From: Buddleja alternifolia
Lineage: Eukaryota > Streptophyta > Magnoliopsida > Lamiales > Scrophulariaceae
Assembly: GCA_019426215.1 (NCBI GenBank)
Contig: CM033408.1
Span: forward strand, 28,623,953 to 28,687,952
Reading direction: 5' to 3'
DNA: 64,000 nt
The notes below the pieces were generated by a model that was given only the letters and a program-made list of their open reading frames with translations, had not been told where the DNA came from and made no database searches. Both the position numbers and the translations under genes were made by a program. Below are positions 46,521 through 58,667 of this stretch, in pieces. The first letter of the stretch is position 1; every line of letters begins with the position of its first letter.

Positions 46521-49223
46521 ATGAGCCCCTCAAATTTCTCCAATTTCCTACTTGTTATGGCCCTTCTGGTTCTACACAAACGAGTCACGGCACAAGACGG
46601 CACGATAGGCTACCACGGGTACGAGAGGGACGCGCTTTTGGCCCTCAGAAAAGGGTTCAATAACACGTTTCTTGATGGTAATTGGACTGGCATCATGTGC
46701 TACATGAACGACACGCCCTACTGGTATGGCGTCCAATGTCTTAACGGTCGGGTCACAGGAGTAACCTTAGAAAGTATGAAGCTCACCGGAGGAATCAAGG
46801 TAGATGCCCTTGTCAATCTCACACAATTAATAACTTTTAGCTTCAAGAATAACTCCATATCTGGGAATATGATGGATTTTTCATATAATCGCAACTTAAG
46901 AAATATCGACTTATCTGGCAACAGTTTCGATGGAAAAATTTCATCATCTCTTGTAAATCTCAATTCCTTGGAAGCCCTCCAACTTCAGGACAATAAATTA
47001 ACTGGTCCAATCCCAGGACTCAACCAACCCACTTTAAAAACGTTTAACGTCTCATACAACCACCTTTCCGGGGCAATACCAGAAACCAGAGCCCTTCAAT
47101 CTTTCGGCTATTCATCTTACTTGGGTAATGAAAACCTTTGTGGCCCTCCAACTCCAACTCTTTGCAATACCAGAAACGACGTATCCGAGTCGAACGGAGA
47201 AAACTCGGGCGATAAAAGTAGTAACAGTTCGCGTTTCGCAGCCATATTAGTCGCTGTCGATGTAATAGTTCTAGTGGTCATCTTATTCCTCTTCATCATC
47301 TACTACAAGAAATACAAGAACCTCAAGAAGGAAATGAAGCTAAAAAACCTCTTGCCTAAAGACGAAGAGCACGATAGCAGGATCGCGGAACGAACAATGG
47401 TCAAAAAAGTCCCTGAAGGAGACCAGGGGAAGCTTGTCTTCATAGAGGGTAATCATGGGGTAACATTTGAGCTTGATGATCTGTTGAGAGCATCAGCTGA
47501 AGGATTAGGGAAGGGCAATTTTGGTAATTGTTATAAGGCCATGCTTGAGGGTGGACAAGTTGTGGTTGTGAAGAGGTTAAGGGATTTGAAACCTTTGAAT
47601 AGAGAAGAGTTTATGAGACAAGTTAGGGCTATTGCTGATCAGAAGCACCAAAATTTGTTGCCTCCTTTGGCCTTTTACTACTCCAAGGATGAGAAGTTGT
47701 TCCTCTACAAATTTGCATCTCATGGGAATGTTTTTAACCGGCTTCATGGTAATTTCACTCACTTTTTATTTGTTACATTAAAATTTATTCAGATTATGAC
47801 ACATCAACACGCTTTGTATGTCGATGCTGGTGTGACATAATCATAGCCACTGATGTCAACAGTCGAGTACATACAAGAATTTTCCGTTGGAATTTGGCAT
47901 TGTTTATCTGGTCTATTTATTATGGTTTTGATTACAAGACTTTTCGTCTAGAGTCCACACCACTTGCTTTGACCATGATCGTGTTAGGAGGATAGAGTCA
48001 GAATTTAAATTTTAGAGGGCGACATTTCCAAAGTAACAAAATCCGTTTAGTAATTTTAGGGACACATACTTTTATTAAATTTATAAATAAACTATTCAAT
48101 TGAGACTGGTCGCCTGTCAGGTCCAAACCCTTTTAAATCCGTATTTGGTATCATGTGAAGAAATTTAGATTCGACAAAACTTGATTTCAACTCAAACTTA
48201 CCTCAATTCGAAGATCATACAGTAGAATTAATAGTGTTCTTGATTCAAATTTCAAAACCAAAGTTCCATAATTCTATATTTCCAATGCCCTTTTAATCAT
48301 CTAAACACTTCATTAGTGAATTCCAATCTTTTCTTTCAAATAATTACAATTCATGCATGATTTGATATCAACCAAAATATGCTTGACCATGAACCAAAAC
48401 TGATACATTTATAACCTTAATAATCAAGTCCTCTTGTTTTGATAAAAACATTCAATTTCTCTCATTTTAATAATTATTGATTCAAGATTTCAACACTCAA
48501 TAATTTGAATTGAAAAATCACTGACTCAATGATGCAGGCGATAGAGACACTCGTGACCGCGTCCCCTTCCGCTGGAGCTCCCGTCTCGCCGTCGCCCGGG
48601 GCGTCGCGCGAGCCCTGAGACACCTTCACCTCAACACCCGATCACAAACCACCGCCCCCCACGGCAACCTCAAATCCTCCAACGTCCTCCTCGACAACGA
48701 AAACGATGAAATCCTCGTCACGGACTACGGCCTCACCTCCCTAATCGCCCTCCCCATCGCCGCACAGCGCATGGTCTCCTACAAATCGCCCGAATACCAA
48801 TCGCACAAAAGGATCTCCAAAAAATCCGACATCTGGAGCTACGGCTGCCTCCTCCTCGAGCTCGTAACCGGGAGAATTCCGTCGCACTCCGCTCCGCAGG
48901 GGATGAACGGTGTGGATCTCTGCGGCTGGGTGCACCGCGCCGTGAGAGAGGAATGGACGGCTGAGATCTTCGATACTGAGATCGCGGTGCAAAGAGGCGC
49001 GAACCATGGGCTGCTGAGGCTGATGCAGATCGCGATGAGATGCTGCGATAAGTCGCCGGAGAAACGGCCAGATATAAGCCGGGTAGTGGCGGAGGTGGAG
49101 GAGATTAAGATAGGCGGGGATTCAGAAGACGAGGAGTACGATTATTCATCGTTGGAGCGATCGCTGACCGATGAGTCGTTGTCCGCGAGTCGATCAATCG
49201 TGAGCGGAGATGATCTGAGATGA
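46521..49223 (+). CDS. LRR receptor-like kinase, probable pseudokinase, 2 exons
   Basis: Single-pass plasma-membrane receptor-like protein of the short-LRR (LRR-III-like) type. Exons 46521-47748 and 48538-49223 join in frame to 637 residues. ATGs at 46422 and 46482 are also in frame; 46521 is preferred because it places the signal peptide (residues 1-25, FLLVMALLVL core) at the N-terminus. The ectodomain has an N-terminal cap ending in WYGVQC and about five LRRs. A transmembrane helix spans about 239-262. The kinase-like domain has a glycine loop (GLGKGNFG, 328-335) and the ATP lysine (VVVVKRL, K351). The catalytic HRD is replaced by HGN (HGNLKSSNVLLD) and DFG by DYG, so phosphotransfer is doubtful, as in several characterised members. 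Exon 2 is markedly more GC-rich than exon 1. The ligand is unknown. Confidence 0.9.
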
Positions 49224-50984
49224 ATTGATAGTTGTTTAATTTGAAAATTGGTTGCATAGATAATGGCGGGAAGTTAGTAACGGTAGGTGTATTATTGTTT
49301 TCTTCTTATTTAATAATTTGAGTATTATTGTTTTCTTTTAAAAAAATAAGGGGGGTAAAAGCAAAATATATTTAATTTTAGTCGATAATTTGATTCACTA
49401 GTTTCTTAAACCTTGCCAATTTTATCTAATTATTCTTGGAAATATGAACTCTAATTTGGTTGACGTTGTTTGGGCGAAAATCGACATCCGACGAAAATAT
49501 AAGTGTTGATGTAAAAGATTTGATAAAAATAAATATTATCCAAGTCATATTTTAATTACATAGTGGTATGAATATATATTAAATTCTCACCTTAATTAAT
49601 TAAATATGTCATTTTAAAGTTGGTAAATATTTTTGTTGGAGAGATAAACAAATTCTATCTCTTGATCTGACTGAAAAATTTGAGGATCAAGCTCCTCTTT
49701 TCATATGATCAAAATTATGCTCATCCTCCGGGGGTTGGAAATAAATCACAAGCATATTCATAGAAGTTGACCGGTTGATACCCATTAATTTGATGCATGT
49801 GAAGTGGTTTAGAAATGTGGGTATCTTGAATAGATTTCTTGGTTTGATAATTGATAAATTTCATCGCGAAAAAATATGTTTGTGTTGTGATATGTCTTGT
49901 CATATGCCTTAAATTAAGCTAAAAGCTCATTATCAAAGGGTCAGTTTTGCAGCTACACGTGTTGAGCCCAGTCCGACGAAGGATTGTCAGGGGGTGCGGG
50001 AGGCTTGCCCCCCACGGTACAGTACGCGTTATTTATGGGGAAAAATTAGGGCTTAGGTTTAGTTCCATACTTTTGACATTCATTATAATATGTACCTCTT
50101 ATGTTAACAGTGAAATAGTCTCTCCTCTCCCATAGATGCAGGCAATTGCCGAACCACGTATATTCTTGTTTCTGTAACTTTTATGCTCTTATTTCGTGAT
50201 TTATCATAACAGTTTGGTTAAGCTTACCTCAAACAACTTTGATAAGTTTGGATGGAAACATACTCCACTACCATGGCCTACATAAGTGGAGCCTGGACAT
50301 GATTGAAATTGGGGGAACTTGTAACGAAAAAAAAAGAAATAGGGGGAACTCAAGGCAAAGGCCATAGACACACACTGACGGCAGAAAAGCCAAAGCAACA
50401 AAAGAGTGAGAAAAAGAAATTAGGAAAAAGAGAAAAGAAGAAGGAAAAAGAAAGAAAGAATTAGGAGAAATATTAGAGGAAGAGGAAGGAAAAGGCTTGT
50501 TGCTGCCCAGAAAAGAGACCGGTGGTAGAGGCATTATCCCTCGTTCAAACAATGCCGGGAAAGACGAAAGAAGTAAGCCATAAGAGTCCATCGCTCTGCT
50601 CATGAGAGGAAAAAATCAAAACTCGATTCCGTGCTTTGCTTCTTTCGCAAATGATGGATCGAACTAGGTAAAATGGTTGTGCTAATGAGATTTCTTTCTT
50701 CCTTTGCAAAGTTCCAATTCAATGTTTCTACTAATTAATGAATAAAATGAATCTTCTTTGTGCATATTCATATATATTCATTTTCATGTTATTCGTTTAT
50801 TTTATTATTCTTTTAATTCCTTTAAGTGGAGGTTGCAGTAATGCGTAATTAACGATTAGTGTTGATGCTAATCGGGAATGAGTCGAACCCACTCAAATAA
50901 TAAACTCCGTTCATATATGAACGAGGGGGATTTCTTAACCAATGATTTTTCTGTCATCAATATGTGTACATACATTTTAATTTA
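49224..50984. other. Intergenic region with a copia-type LTR fragment
   Basis: The stretch at about 49965-50180 contains GGTGCGGGAGGCTTGCC, AACAGTGAAATAGTCTCTCC and GCAATTGCCGAACCACG. The last two resemble the U5 part of plant Ty1/copia LTRs. No second LTR or coding domain was found, so this would be a solo or truncated LTR. A purine-rich tract follows at 50320-50490. No gene is supported. Confidence 0.45.
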
Positions 50985-53871
50985 CTAGTAAAATGCACGC
51001 GCGTTGCGCGTGATCTACTCTATTTATTTAAATTTTAGTATGAAATTTTATATAATATAATAATAGATTATAGACATGTATAAATAAACAAACCTAATAT
51101 TCATAAGATAAATTTTGTAATTTATAAATTGTACTACGTAAATGGAATATTTAACTTGATAGTAGTCCGCAATCAAGATAACACTAAAATGTGCACTCTA
51201 ATCTATATTCTATGTTTTATTTGATCAATTAATGTTTTTATTTTTTAATTTAAATTATTCAATAATTTAGATACATGGCTTTTAATTTATGTTTGTATAA
51301 TTAAAAAATAATGGACATTTAACTTGATAACCACTTTGTAATAAAATATAAAAAAACATAACATTTAATAGATGATGTCAAATTACATTTATCTAATGTT
51401 ATTTAACATAATAATATTTTTGTTGAAATTTTGTAGATCTGTTATCTATCATTTGTGATAAATAGATCCAAACTGGAAAACAAGAATGGTTAGTTTAACA
51501 ATTACTTTTTGTAATCCTTGAAACAACTACTTGCATTCTAATTTTTATCACATTTTGATTTATGTTCCTCATAATTATCTGTTTTTGTTAATTTTGTAGT
51601 TTATAATAAGTTGAAATCTTATTTTTATCATTTAAATTATGCCACAAGCCTATAGTTTTCATGAACTTATGATTTTTTTGGATTTTCATTTTCTCTTATA
51701 TGTAAAGATGGCAATGAGCGCAGGTAGAACGTGTATCCACCTTGGACTCGATCACCACTTGGGGCGGGCGTATGAGTCTAAAATACGTATTTTTCACAAT
51801 GTTACTTTTGTATGTTATTATCAAAAAATTAAAATAAATGATAAATGTCTGCGTCATTTACCATTTAACTAATCTCACTATGTAATTATTTAATGATTAA
51901 CACTAAGAATTACTCACACAATGTATAAGATTATAGCTGCAGCGTGCATTATTTAGGATTTTTCGACTTTTTTTCTTGTATATATTTTTCTATTATTACA
52001 TACTAATCAATCCCTTAATATAATCACGCCTAAATTACTACACATTTTTCTCCAATATGAGTTTCTTAGAGCTAGCTTTATGTACCTAGTTCATTTCCTT
52101 TTTTTTATATTTTTTGTTTTTCAATCAGATTGGCTAATTAGTTACCCAAAAAAAAAATATATATTGGCTTACAATTTCTTGGAAAACAATCTTGTCCTGT
52201 TAATATCAAACTACTTTTTGTTTACACGACCAACAAAATATTCTATAAATTTTGGATGAGTAGATGGCACTTCATCATTATAAAAAATGCACACTTTTAT
52301 TTATATTCTTAGTCTTTTTTATATCTATATTGTTTTTATTAAAGGTTAAGATATTCTAGATACTCTACAATACATATAGGAAGAGAAGAAAAAGAAAAAC
52401 ATAACGACTTTTGTAATAAAATACCTATATAGTTCGCATATAGCGACAAAATATTACTCATAATATTATATATAGTTTTGCCTAAAGTAATTAGGTTTTA
52501 CTTCAAACACTTTTAATTATATATAATATAAAATACTGTTTCATGTAAAAGAATAAAGAACGTGATAGAAGTCATTGACTCTAGGTACTTGATATTGTAT
52601 ACAGACATCAAAAATTGTTTGATTCGAGTTATATTTGAGAATGACATGTGAATGTCTCTGTAAGTCTCAAACATAACTAATAAATAGATAATTACTAAGG
52701 GAAAGAAAGCATAATCAAATGACTCTAGTAATTGTCATTGGACAAAGAGCAAGTACTACACCAATTGAACTTTACATAATTACCAAAACAAAGAAATTTT
52801 TTTTTAGAGAGTACATAATATCATTGTGCTTTTGTAAAACTGAAGACCATTCATTGACCATTGTGGAGCACTCTTCTTAACATGACGGTTGGTGCTTGAT
52901 AAAAGTGTGGAACCTTAACACACAGAGTCGAAAGATGAAAAAATTGTGGATAGGAGAAACAACAATAAAGATTTTTGTTTATCATCAATAATTTTTCATT
53001 ATATCCAAACCCCTCAATGCTTGCTCAATGTCCCCACAATTACTTTGTCATTCTTCCAAAATGACCCACTAGGCCACCAACCATTCATCTAGCGGCGCCA
53101 CCACTCCCCAAGTTTTTGCCGCTGGAGTCCCCCTAGGACCAGTACCACTGGTTGTGATCTCCGCATGCCTCCCCAGCTGATAATGCACCCATGGATCACG
53201 TAATCCTTCGCAGTCACCTCAAAAACTATTATATTTCTTCACCCAAAATCACACTATATATTATCAAGTACAAGAAGCACTGCGTTTAAAATGTTGCACC
53301 AGTATTATAAGCCTATAGCAAATAGTTTTTTTGTCATAATGGCAGCGCAAAATGCATCCACCGTGTGGCTGTGAATCAGAGGTGCTTGTGTATTTAAAGA
53401 AGAAGTGGTGACACTGCCCCATAATTTCTAGACTATTAATTTACTCGTAGGCTTCCATGGAGGTGGAAAGTTGCTTCGGTTACATAGGAATCGAAAAGTT
53501 GTATGAAATATAGCAATTATGAATTTCCAACACATGTAGTCATGTGCATTACGTGATTGTTTAATTATTTTTAGTATGTATGTATTTATACAATTATTAT
53601 TATTATTATTATTATTAATTAAGAGCATGAAAACAAATAATAAACTCTTGAAACATAAGGGGCTCTTCAACTAATCTTAAATTTAATTATTATCAAATTA
53701 TTTACTCTTCAACTGATTTTGAGTTTTAAATTATGATGTTAACAATAAATATTTTTAAGTATTTAAGTTTTTTTTAATTAATAAGGTTACTTAAGTTAGG
53801 ATAATAGTGTCATTTCACAATTGGAAAAAACACTAAGAAGATCCACACTTTTATAGTGGTATAGATATAGA
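50985..53871 (-). mobile_element. Non-autonomous Helitron, minus orientation, about 2.9 kb
   Basis: Read on the reverse strand, the 5' end is TCTATATCTATACCACTATA following A (53872 on +). The 3' end is CTAG followed by T (50984), preceded by the hairpin CACGCGCAACGCGCGTG (about 50995-51013). These are Helitron signatures. No Rep/helicase frame is visible. The element contains a GC-richer segment at about 53040-53230 unlike the rest, possibly captured host sequence, and an (ATT)n microsatellite at 53587-53615. Confidence 0.8.
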
Positions 53872-54400
53872 TTGAATATTTGTGTGTGCAATTTTGAGAT
53901 GAAATTGGAGAAAAATAATTAGGGTTAAAATCAGAAAAGAATTCCTTATGAGATTCTTGAACTATTTTTCTCAAATTTCGAGAAAATCAAAATTTTCCGT
54001 CCGATATATAAAAGTTTGAATGTCTCTCTCTCTATATATAATCAACATCAATTTAGCCAATTTTAAATTTTGGTAGAGAATAATGAGAAGAAATTGATAG
54101 CAATTAAAACCTTTTGGGATCCAAATGACTAATTAAGCTTGAATGAGATCAAAACAGAACTAGAAGTAAATTAAGAGACCAACTTGACAATTGTGCCAAA
54201 AGAAAGTAATAAAGCGATATTTATTCTCACTTATTATAACTAATAAGTGAATTAACCATCGCCACAAAATTTCTATTATAAATAGAATAATACATAATAT
54301 TAATGACTTTGAAGAAAAAATTAAGACATAAGTTGGTTAATACATCCACCAATTTACTAGTAATATATAGTTTAATACACTCAATTTAGAGGAGATTGTT
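53872..54400. other. Intergenic DNA, nothing recognised
   Basis: AT-rich; no gene or complete mobile element. Confidence 0.5.
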
Positions 54401-54789
54401 TCCGCCGTTGGTGTTGCCGCCGAAGCTGATGCGACGGCCACCGTAGAAGTTGAACATGAGGAGGACGAACCAACTGATGCCAACGCAGCGATGACTTACA
54501 AAGATGCACTGTTGAAACGCGACTAGATGTCTATATCACTGTATGTACGCTACAAAATCGTTAATATTAGGTTACCTGGCCTAAATTGAAATATTACCAC
54601 AAGTTTTACGTCAACGATCAATCAAGAAGTACATACAGTGAAACACACATCTAATCGTGTTTCAACAGTGCCTCTTTGTAGTCATTGCTGCATTGGTAGC
54701 AGCTGGTTCGTCCTCCTCATCTCAGCTTCTGCGGAAGCCGCCGCCTCAGTTTCAGCGGCAGCGACAACAGCGGCGACAACCTTCTCATC
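54401..54789. repeat. Long inverted duplication with hairpin potential (candidate small-RNA precursor)
   Basis: The left arm (54401-54549) and right arm (54628-54789) are inverted copies at roughly 80% identity by eye, separated by a 78-bp loop. Pairing extends from CGCCGTTGG-type sequence at the base to GTACATACAGTGA beside the loop. The longest perfect stretch found is 17 bp (54456-54472 with 54704-54720). The left arm has an open frame on the + strand ending at a TAG near 54523 (VEVEHEEDEPTDANAAMTYK part), suggesting the duplicated sequence came from a gene; that gene was not identified. Arms with moderate mismatches are typical of recently formed hairpin loci. Expression is unknown. Confidence 0.75.
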
Positions 54790-57062
54790 AATCCAAACAT
54801 ATTTGCCAAATTTATTTAACTATGCCTGAAAAGTTGAACTTATACCTAATTAACGTAGTTTGAGTGAAAATTAATGTCCGCAAAATATATGTATACATAT
54901 ATTTCAATATACTAATCAAAAACATGTAAGCTGCACATGAAAGTATATGATGATTTATACTACACAGGCTTTGAATAGTTGTAAAATGAAATGCTAGCCC
55001 GTACTTATAGCACTCCACCTCTTCAATACACAGTGAAGATCAGTTTAATCTAATGATAAAAGTGAATTTCCACTTACTAAATTTAGATTTTTCTAACATA
55101 CAAATGAAGGTTTTACATAGGTTTTATATATTCTATGTAAGTTTTTGCAAACTTCTATTATTCTCTTATATACATAAGAAGTGTAAACTTTTAGGGACTT
55201 ATAATCTTCAAAAAGCTAGAGACTTAACTGAAAATCTGGCAATAGCAAATAGACCAATTATTTCAAGTGTAACTAAATATATATGAATAATAAAGTTTAA
55301 TATAGAATAATCACAAATAAGTGTAATTTTGAAATCTTAAATAAATTATGTTAATATCAAAGTCAGTCATTTTGTTAGGAATTAAGCATACAAGGGAAAA
55401 ACATGAACTACACATATGAAGGAAGACATAAGAATGATATAATAGTAGACCTTAACAAATATCATAATACAAGATAATTTTAATTGGAAGAGATGCTGAA
55501 AGCCAAAGAATGTGCCAACTTAAAGTGTGAGTATTTGTGACATAACACATTGAAGGAGTCTTACATTATTAGAAACATTAACCTCTAAATCTGTAAATAT
55601 GTGGACAAGCAACTTGGATATTGATGCGCTAAATATTATGAGAATGATTTAGATTTTTTTTTTGTACTTGAAGATGGTTTTATTAAATACCTGTTTTCTA
55701 TAAATATCCACTATGAATCAATAATTATAAGACATTGTAACTATAATATAGATATCGAGTTAGCCGAATTACTAGGAATTTCCATTCAAAATCTAAAGGT
55801 TTTAAAAAAAATTGAGAAGGCAACTTATAACATTTAAAGAGCAATCATTTTCTCACCTTACTCCACATGCCTTCACTCTAACCGCTCAATGTTGGAAGTA
55901 GTCATTATTGTGTACAAAATATTGTGTAATATATTTTTTGATAAAGTGCACGTGCATGATTTTTTTGGTTGATAATATAAAATAAATTTAATTTAAACTT
56001 ATTTAATCATCAAAAATATCACTTCTTATATAAAATAGGTGAAATAGTACCCAAATGCATTACCTAAAGGTTTTGAGAAAATTAGATGAATGAACTTGTT
56101 ATAGACAAATAGTGAGAGACATGTATTTTTTCTGTCTATTTTTTGATTATCGGGCCCAAAATTGTAATTTTTTATGTACTATGGGACTAAGACCAAACTT
56201 TAGAACCAAGTTACTATTTTTGTGAGGATTCCTATTCTATGGGACCAAATCCACAATTTCTCGTGGTAATTATTACTTATCTTCAATTGTAATAGTATTT
56301 AATAATAAGGGTAGAGAAGTTAATTTACAATTAAAAGAAATAATAGTATTTTTATATGCACTAAAATGGATTATATTTTTTAGTGTGAGATTATTGAAAA
56401 TAAATGTGAATAATATTACATAAGTATACTCGTTTTATGAATGCTTTTCTAAAATTAATTAAATGAAATGTATCATAGTTTCACCTAAAATACTTATTTA
56501 ATAATTTTATTTTCAAATATGTTTTCACATTTGTTGTTCATTCCAATAACTCCATATACATGAACTTCTCGATATACCTACACCCCCACCCCACAAAAAA
56601 AAAATTGTAGATATAAGATGATAAGTCACTTGTGCAAGTATGTTATAGATGTGTAACTTATTATTTTCATCCATTAAATGAGTTTTATAAAAAAAAATTA
56701 ATTCATCATTATTTTCAGAATATATATGTCTATATCTAGAATCAATAATAACACTTCATGCGTTTCATAAATATTTTTATTTGGTAGTGCCATAAAATTT
56801 CGTTTCTTGTAATGAACTTTGTTCTTCTAAAATAAAGACTAATCACTATGAAATACTAAAAGATCTTATATTTTTAAATCTCATTTAAAACATGAAATTT
56901 GGTCAAAATAGACCTATAAAACTTGAATGCAATGAGTCTTATCTTAGATGCACATATCTTAGACGCGCGAGCTTTTGTCGCCATTGACTTTTGTTTCAAC
57001 AAATATCACACGCTTCATTCTTAAACATTTACAAATTTAAGAATTCTATTATGTTTTTATTA
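54790..57062. other. AT-rich intergenic DNA, nothing recognised
   Basis: No gene, RNA gene or element ends could be supported in this stretch. Confidence 0.5.
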
Positions 57063-57258
57063 CTTTTTTTTTTTTTTGGTTTCCCAAGGTATCCCCACAG
57101 CCGACCGCTATGAGACTAATCTCTCGCCCCAACTGTCAGCGCACTAAGCGGTAGGAGGTTGGCCAAAGAGTTTTTTCCATTCACAAGAATTGGGATTCGA
57201 ACTCCCAACCACTTGCTTAAGGGACGAAATGCTGAACCACTACGCCAACCCACTTGGT
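57063..57258 (-). mobile_element. tRNA-derived SINE, reverse strand
   Basis: Read on the reverse strand it begins CCAAGTGGGTTGGCGTAGTG, containing an A-box-like TTGGCGTAGTGG. It continues to a B-box-like GAGTTCGAATCCC and ends in a run of about 15 A (the T tract at 57064-57077 on +). The order A box, B box, unrelated body and poly(A) is that of plant SINEs. It does not fold as a normal tRNA. Confidence 0.75.
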
Positions 57259-58295
57259 TTTATATAATTAAGTTTTTTAAGCATATTTTTAAAGTAATTT
57301 TAGGCAATGTAAAAATCAAGATATAAATTTTCCTTCTAAGTAAAAAGTTTCCTACCAATAAGAGCTTCTTTGTCCTTTTTATCAATCTTCATTATTATGT
57401 TATACTTAGCTTAAATGTTTAAGCATGTGCAATATTTTGATGTAGTTGAATATAAAATAAACTTTTGGCAATAATTTTATATATATTTTCTAACATTGCA
57501 TGAACGTGTAAAATTATTAATTTAAGCACATTGCCTCATTTTGTCACAACATCATCTTTTCTTACTTATGGTCATCACAAGTAGATTTATTTATTTCTAG
57601 TAGTTGAAAATATAATATCAGTCTGCATATTTCTATGTATTGTAACATATATGTTAGAAAATTTCATGTTAAATGTTTTGATGATGACAATTAGAATTTT
57701 ATTAGACCCCAAGTTATATAAATTTATTTTCACTAGAAATTTGTGTAGGCTTTGAAATTAGATTTGTATAAAGCTTTTTCATTCTTTTTAGATTGTTCGA
57801 CTAAGTATAAATGCTTGAGTGTTGATAGAATTCTAGGTGAGTCAATCAAATCAAGTTTGAAGATAGAAGATCTGAAGTTTTTAGAGGATTAAGATATGTG
57901 AAACATTGACAAGCGTCGAAGCAAGTCGAGCGTTGAGGCAAAATCAAGTGTTAAAGATCATTCAAGGTTGAATGAGCGTCAATCAAGTAAGAATTCACCT
58001 GAATTAAATTCTAAATTCACAAGGAGTTAAATGCAATTATTGAAAGAGCATTATTGTCCAAACAACGGGCATTTATTTCAAATGCATTAAAGGTGATAAA
58101 TATTCCTAGATATACCTTGTCATTGGACTATCAGTTTTCAGAGTCTATCGCACCAACTTTTGCAGTAGAATTTTAGGGATAAAGGACAAAAGGTTGTTAA
58201 CTTGCCGAAGTGAAAGGCACGAGCTTACAATGTGTCAAACAGACACTTTTTCCAAGATTGCCTATAAATAGGACTTCCAGCAACAAGCCAAATAC

Positions 58296-58517
58296 AACTC
58301 TAAGCATACAAGCCAAACCTCTGTTGCATTCAAGTCTTAACCTTAGACTTTCCAAAAAGATCAAAACTCGATAGACAAAATTCTTCAAGCTTTTTTATTA
58401 TCCATAAACTCTAAGCATACAAGCCAAACCTCTGTTGCATTCAAGTCTTAACCTTAAACTTTCAGAAAAGATCAAAACTCGATACACAAAATTCTTCAAG
58501 CTTTTTTATTATCCATA
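58296..58517. repeat. Tandem duplication, two units of about 111 bp
   Basis: A unit containing TAAGCATACAAGCCAAACC and CTTCAAGCTTTTTTATTATCC is repeated with about four changes within the left LTR-like arm. The right arm has only one copy, so the duplication arose after the arms formed. Confidence 0.85.
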
Positions 58518-58643
58518 AGATAGTAAAAAAATATCCCAAACCTCTTTCAAAGAAGAACTTACTCTATTGTTGAGATATTTCAAAGTTTGATTTTATCAAA
58601 CAAACCTTTAGATAAAATATTTTGAAAGAAAAGTGTTTATATT

Positions 58644-58667
58644 GGGGGGGGGGGGGGGGGGGGGGGG
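58644..58667 (+). repeat. Homopolymer run of 24 G
   Basis: An uninterrupted 24-nt G tract in otherwise AT-rich DNA, sitting between the two inverted LTR-like arms. It could form G-quadruplex structures. Length in the genome is uncertain because such runs are error-prone in sequencing. Confidence 0.8.

Noticed and set aside
50204..50603. 111-aa Phe/Ser-rich reverse-strand frame
   Set aside because: Arises from a purine-rich tract on the + strand; no homology recognised.
54638..54863. Short + strand proteins in the right arm of the inverted duplication
   Set aside because: Gln/Arg- or Ala/Ser-rich frames with no domain; the inverted repeat explains the openness.
57180..57258. tRNA gene
   Set aside because: Box A and box B-like motifs are present but the intervening and 3' parts do not fold as a tRNA and an A tail follows; it is a SINE.
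58644..58667. Telomeric or interstitial telomere sequence
   Set aside because: Plant telomere repeat is TTTAGGG; this is a pure G run without that unit.
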